Source: CAZSSM01 sp964609385 (GTDB lineage: Bacteria; Planctomycetota; Planctomycetia; Isosphaerales; Isosphaeraceae). Taken from it: DNA of 35,689 nucleotides. Location of the stretch: the NCBI GenBank assembly GCA_964609385.1, contig CAZSSM010000070.1, positions 1-35,689 of the forward strand, read 5' to 3'. Shown here piece after piece: positions 32,008 to 35,689 of the stretch (positions are counted from its first letter, which is position 1; each line of letters opens with the position of its first letter). The notes beneath the pieces are model-generated. The model did not search any database and was not told the origin of the DNA. It was given only the letters and a program-made list of their open reading frames with translations. Made by a program: the position numbers and the translations under genes.

Positions 32008-33753
32008 ATGTCCTCCACGGTCGACGTACAGACCGAGTCGGCTGGTTCCGAGGGCCGGTCTGGGACCAACACGATCTCCAGTCCTCAGGCATCGACTTCA
32101 CCCACCTTTCTTCTGGTCTCCTCAACGACCATCCTTCTGATCGTCTTGGTTGGGTTGGCCTGGGGATTCGGCTGGGGGCCGTTGAGCGACTTACCCGGCT
32201 CAGGACTATTGGCTGGGATCAACGCGACGTCGGAGGCCGAAACGGCCTTCTCGACCGATTCCGAATCGACGTCCGATACCGGATTCGCTTCCTCAACGAC
32301 TGGAGACGACTTCGTCGAAGTGCTCCAGATCCCCGAAGCGAAGTGGCGAGCGATGGCGTTGAGGATCGAACGTGCTGAGATCCGCACGATCCGCGAGCCA
32401 ATCCCCGTCAACGGCGAGATCCGCGCTGTCCCGTCGCGTCGCGTGATGGTCCGGAGCCGGGTCGACGGGATCGTCCGTGAGGTCCTGGCCTATCCTGGAC
32501 AGGAAGTTGCGTCGGGGACACCGTTGATCGTGCTGGACAGCCCGACCGTTGGGCAAACGCGGCTCACCCTTAGAGCCCACCAGCGGGCGTTGATTCTGGC
32601 GCGGATCGACCTGGAATGGCGGGGCGAGATCGCCCTAGGGGTCGAGCGCGTCCTGGGTGCCTTTGACAACGATTCGGATCTGAACGCACTTCAGCGCGTC
32701 TTAGCTCATTCGATATTAGGCAGCTCACGCGGCGAACTGATCTCGGCCTTTAGTCGATACGAGCAAGCGCGACTGGAGGAGGAACGCCAGTCGAGCCTGG
32801 CCGTCGACCGGATCGTCGGTCAGACACGAGCGACCGAGGCGTCCCGTGCACGATTGGGGGCCGAGTCGCGATTCCGAGCGATTCTTGAGCAGATCAGCCA
32901 TGACGTTCTCCATGAGCGGCTTACCGCCGAGCAAGCCTTGCGGATGGCCGAAGCTGATATGCTCGATGCCTGGTATCGGCTCCGCCTGCTCGGCATCGAT
33001 GAACCGGAACCCAAGGCGATTCGTCCGGCGAACGCCGATGATGACCCCACAGTCGACGTCGATGCGGCGGACGGATCTCATGCCGAGATGTCGTTTGCCG
33101 ATCACATCTCGTCTCATAAAATCGAGTTCGAGGCCAATCCTCTGACGATGGAGGATCTAACGCGATGCTCGCTGTCCTCCCCGTTTGACGGTGCGGTCTT
33201 GTCGGTTTCGACCGCGCCTAGCCAGCAGGTCGATCGGGGAGAAGACCTGATCGAGGTCGTCGACGCCTCCCGCGTCTGGATCGTTGCAGAGGTCCCCGAG
33301 TCCCGACTCGCCGAGACGCCCCGGATCGGTGAAACTATCCACTTCACCGCTGAGACGTACGACAGTCGACAGTTCGAAGCGCGCGTCGTCTCGGTCTCCC
33401 CCCAAGTCGACCCGGAAACTCGGACGGTCGAAGTGATTGGAGAATCGGCAAACAGCGAAGATTTGTTTCGAATCGGGATGTATGTCCGCGTCAAACTTCC
33501 AGGCCCGGCGACCGATCCACTCCTGACCGTATCTGAAGAGGCTGTCTTCCGAGTTGATGGGCGGGACGTCGTATTTGTGCCCGATCCCAAGGCCGAGCGA
33601 ACCTATCGAATGCACATGGTCCAATGTGGCGAATCGCTCGATGGTCGTCGCGAGATCTACAGCGGGCTGGTCGAGGGAGACTTGATCGTCGTTGGTGGGG
33701 CGTTCCAGCTCAAAAGCGAGTTGATTCTACTCAACGAGCCCGAAGAGGAGTGA
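32008..33753 (+). CDS. RND efflux periplasmic adaptor (CzcB/CusB-like)
   Basis: A 581-aa membrane-fusion protein. One N-terminal helix (about 31-52, FLLVSSTTILLIVLVGLAWGFGW) anchors it. The lipoyl/barrel-sandwich half motif is VMVRSRVDGIVREVLAYPGQEVASGTPLIVLDSP; a helical hairpin of about 180 residues follows (RAHQRALILARIDLEW to LGIDEPEPK), and the chain returns through LSSPFDGAVLSVSTAPSQQVDRGEDLIEVVDASRVWIVAEVPE into the beta-barrel and the membrane-proximal part (VDPETRTVEVIGE). It links the inner-membrane pump to the outer channel. No His-rich metal-binding tail is seen. AGGA precedes the ATG; the pump gene starts 6 bases after its stop. Confidence 0.92.
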   Translation: MSSTVDVQTESAGSEGRSGTNTISSPQASTSPTFLLVSSTTILLIVLVGLAWGFGWGPLSDLPGSGLLAGINATSEAETAFSTDSESTSDTGFASSTTGDDFVEVLQIPEAKWRAMALRIERAEIRTIREPIPVNGEIRAVPSRRVMVRSRVDGIVREVLAYPGQEVASGTPLIVLDSPTVGQTRLTLRAHQRALILARIDLEWRGEIALGVERVLGAFDNDSDLNALQRVLAHSILGSSRGELISAFSRYEQARLEEERQSSLAVDRIVGQTRATEASRARLGAESRFRAILEQISHDVLHERLTAEQALRMAEADMLDAWYRLRLLGIDEPEPKAIRPANADDDPTVDVDAADGSHAEMSFADHISSHKIEFEANPLTMEDLTRCSLSSPFDGAVLSVSTAPSQQVDRGEDLIEVVDASRVWIVAEVPESRLAETPRIGETIHFTAETYDSRQFEARVVSVSPQVDPETRTVEVIGESANSEDLFRIGMYVRVKLPGPATDPLLTVSEEAVFRVDGRDVVFVPDPKAERTYRMHMVQCGESLDGRREIYSGLVEGDLIVVGGAFQLKSELILLNEPEEE

Positions 33754-33759
33754 TCGGCG

Positions 33760-35689
33760 ATGCTGACACGGATCATCGATTCCGCGCTCGGCAATCGCCT
33801 GCTCGTGATCGTCATCTCGCTCCTGATCGGCGGCCTCGGCATCGCCTCGATGCTGAAAATCCCGATCGATGCGCTGCCCGACCTGACTAATGTGCAGGTT
33901 CAGGTCATCACTGAAGCGCCCGGCATGGGTCCACTCGAGGTCGAAGAGCTGATCTCCTTCTCCATCGAGTCGGTCTTAGGCGGCCTCCCTGATGTGGAGG
34001 AACTCCGCTCGGTCTCGAAGTTCAACACCTCGTTGGTGACCCTCGTCTTCCGTGAGGGGACCAATCTCCTCGAGGCCCGAACTCTGGTCAAGGAACGACT
34101 GACCGAAGCCGCCCAGGCGCTCCCAACAGGATACGGACCACCCGAGCTTGGGCCACTCTCGACCGCCTTGGGCGAGATCTATCAATTCGAGGTTCGGGGC
34201 GAGAGCTACTCGCCCATGGAGCTTCGATCGATCCTCGACTGGTATATCGCCGTTCGACTCCGCGCTGTGGAGGGGGTGACCGAAGTCAATTCCCACGGCG
34301 GACAGTTGAAGACCTATCAAATTACGGTCGATCCGGACCGACTGGCCAGCTACGGCCTTCACCTGGAGGATCTCTTCCAAGCTGTCTCGGACAACAATGC
34401 CAGCGTCGGCGGTAGCTACTTGGTCCGTCGAGGGGAGGCCCAGTACATCCGCGGCGAAAGCCGGATCACCTCCATTGACGAACTCGAGGCGATCGTCGTC
34501 GAACAGCGTCAGGGCACGCCGATCCGGGTCCGCGACCTAGCCGACGTCGAATTGGCCCCGATGGTCCGAGCCGGGTTGGTCACCCGGGATGGGAGGGGCG
34601 AGGTCGTCACCGGCTTGGTCATGATGCTCATTGGTGAAAATTCCCGGACCGTCACCGAGCGGGTCAAGGCCGAACTCGACGAGATCCGTCAAGGCTTGCC
34701 CGAAGGCGTCACCATCGAGCCGCTTTACGACCGCTCGGTCCTGATCGGCCAGACCTTGGAAACGGTCCTGACCAACCTGCTCGAAGGTGGATTCTTGGTG
34801 ATCGCGGTCCTGTTGTTGTTACTGGGCAACATCCGTGGCGGCCTGATCGTGGCGGCGATCATCCCCCTCTCAATGCTCTTCGCAACCAACCTCATGTTGG
34901 CCTTTGGAGTGACCGCTAGCCTGATGAGCTTGGGGGCGATCGACTTCGGGATCCTCGTCGATTCGAGCGTGATCCAAATCGAGAATTGCGTCCGTCGGTT
35001 GTCCGATGAAGCGGGCACGCGTCCGCAACGCGAGATCGTCCGCGATGCGGCCGCTGAGGTCCGCAAGCCAACGCTATTCGGCGAGCTGATCATCCTAATC
35101 GTCTTCCTGCCGATCCTCACTCTTGAGGGAACCGAGGGGAAGCTGTTCCGGCCGATGGCCTTGACGCTGAGCTTCGCGCTGATCGGGGCGATCATCTTCT
35201 CACTGACATTGGTCCCGGCCTTGGCGTCTCTGCTCCTAAAAGGTAAGCCCCAGGAACGTGAGGTCTGGTTGATTCGAGTTCTCAAACGGGTCTACACCCC
35301 AGTGCTCGACGCGGCGATCGCACGACCCGTCCTGGTGATGCTCGCGGCGATCGGGTTGGTCGGACTCAGCCTGCCGTTGGCGTGGAATCTCGGCGGTGAG
35401 TTCATGCCCCGCCTTAACGAAGGCGATGTGTTGGTCGAGGCGGTCCGGATCCCCGCCGCCTCACTGGACGGCGCAGTGGAGGCCTCGACTCAGATCGAGG
35501 CGGTACTCAAAGAGTTCCCTGAGGTCCGGACTGTCTACTGCAAGACCGGTCGTCCCGAGATCGCCAATGACGTGATGGGTGTGCACCAGACGGACGTCTG
35601 GACGCTGCTAGAACCTCAAGGTCGTTGGCGTGAAGGTGTGACACGCGATGCGCTCATCGACCAATTCGACGAAGCGCTCAACGATCGCG
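33760..35689 (+). CDS. Heavy-metal RND efflux pump (CzcA/CusA family; partial, 3' end beyond window)
   Basis: The visible 643 residues begin MLTRIIDSALGNRLLVIVISLLIGGLGI (first membrane helix) after a GAGGAG site overlapping the end of the adaptor gene. The family features are PIDALPDLTNVQVQVITEAPG, VEGVTEVNSHGGQLKTYQI, and, in transmembrane helix 4, GAIDFGILVDSSVIQIEN. The DFGxxxD spacing in that helix is that of pumps for divalent cations (Zn, Co, Ni, Cd) rather than the copper/silver group, where the sequence is different, so a CzcA-like substrate range is likely. The canonical VDGAV is VDSSV here. About 400 residues of the usual 1040 lie outside the window. It should export metal from the periplasm or cytoplasm using the proton gradient. 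Confidence 0.95.
   Translation, partial: MLTRIIDSALGNRLLVIVISLLIGGLGIASMLKIPIDALPDLTNVQVQVITEAPGMGPLEVEELISFSIESVLGGLPDVEELRSVSKFNTSLVTLVFREGTNLLEARTLVKERLTEAAQALPTGYGPPELGPLSTALGEIYQFEVRGESYSPMELRSILDWYIAVRLRAVEGVTEVNSHGGQLKTYQITVDPDRLASYGLHLEDLFQAVSDNNASVGGSYLVRRGEAQYIRGESRITSIDELEAIVVEQRQGTPIRVRDLADVELAPMVRAGLVTRDGRGEVVTGLVMMLIGENSRTVTERVKAELDEIRQGLPEGVTIEPLYDRSVLIGQTLETVLTNLLEGGFLVIAVLLLLLGNIRGGLIVAAIIPLSMLFATNLMLAFGVTASLMSLGAIDFGILVDSSVIQIENCVRRLSDEAGTRPQREIVRDAAAEVRKPTLFGELIILIVFLPILTLEGTEGKLFRPMALTLSFALIGAIIFSLTLVPALASLLLKGKPQEREVWLIRVLKRVYTPVLDAAIARPVLVMLAAIGLVGLSLPLAWNLGGEFMPRLNEGDVLVEAVRIPAASLDGAVEASTQIEAVLKEFPEVRTVYCKTGRPEIANDVMGVHQTDVWTLLEPQGRWREGVTRDALIDQFDEALNDR

Noticed and set aside
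1..35689. tRNA, rRNA and insertion-sequence genes
   Set aside because: No cloverleaf with conserved TTCGA arm and CCA end, no rRNA core, no transposase motif and no terminal inverted repeats with target duplication were found by reading; a covariance-model scan was not possible.

Overview
The window looks like chromosomal DNA from a high-GC planctomycete, most like the Isosphaeraceae/Gemmataceae side of the phylum. This is inferred from the gene families together: a redoxin-plus-cytochrome protein with a planctomycete-style RMPP..ADP.HG.F motif, a DUF1559 pseudopilin, a PEP-CTERM protein, an LEPR-type RTX protein, FG-GAP/VCBS and sulfatase proteins, two large Ser/Thr kinases, an FHA protein and an Uma2 protein with a coiled-coil tail. 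No rRNA, tRNA, CRISPR array or intact insertion sequence was recognised.

Layout. 1-4716 (minus strand): a tightly packed run of NYN-domain protein, tandem-CAP secreted protein, sulfatase, protein-L-isoaspartate methyltransferase, a doubtful small ORF and a redoxin/cytochrome protein cut by the left edge. Two junctions overlap by 4 bases. 4717-5540: non-coding, with an orphan 33-codon sulfatase N-terminus and a strong hairpin behind gmd. 5541-12203 (minus): gmd, an FG-GAP repeat protein, a membrane Ser/Thr kinase with an unusual catalytic loop, and a P-loop ATPase. 12413-13780 (plus): rsmE and a half-size TauE/SafE permease. 13901-16349 (plus): a sigma70-like promoter, a cobalamin riboswitch, a DUF1559 pseudopilin and a DUF4465 PEP-CTERM protein. 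16440-17315 (minus): Uma2 protein. 17661-18476 (plus): coiled-coil protein with a good terminator. 18891-24833 (plus): FHA protein, second Ser/Thr kinase, membrane protein, ECF-like sigma factor and its putative partner. 25052-26986 (plus): secreted metallophosphoesterase with a C-terminal CBM9-like domain. 27060-28031 (minus): aldo/keto reductase. 28144-28866 (plus): DUF4336. 29124-29849 (plus): RTX-repeat protein. 30120-35689: a divergent heavy-metal RND efflux system (TolC-type outer-membrane protein on minus; adaptor and CzcA-type pump on plus, the pump cut by the right edge).

The most interesting unit is 13901-16349. A cobalamin aptamer with a 10-bp P1 helix begins just where a TTGACC-17-TAGGAT promoter would start transcription, and the next genes are a pseudopilin-like protein and a surface protein of the DUF4465 family. 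I infer a B12-responsive cell-surface cobalamin capture system without a TonB receptor nearby. A second theme is signalling: two kinases, an FHA protein, an ATPase and a sigma/partner pair lie within 14 kb.
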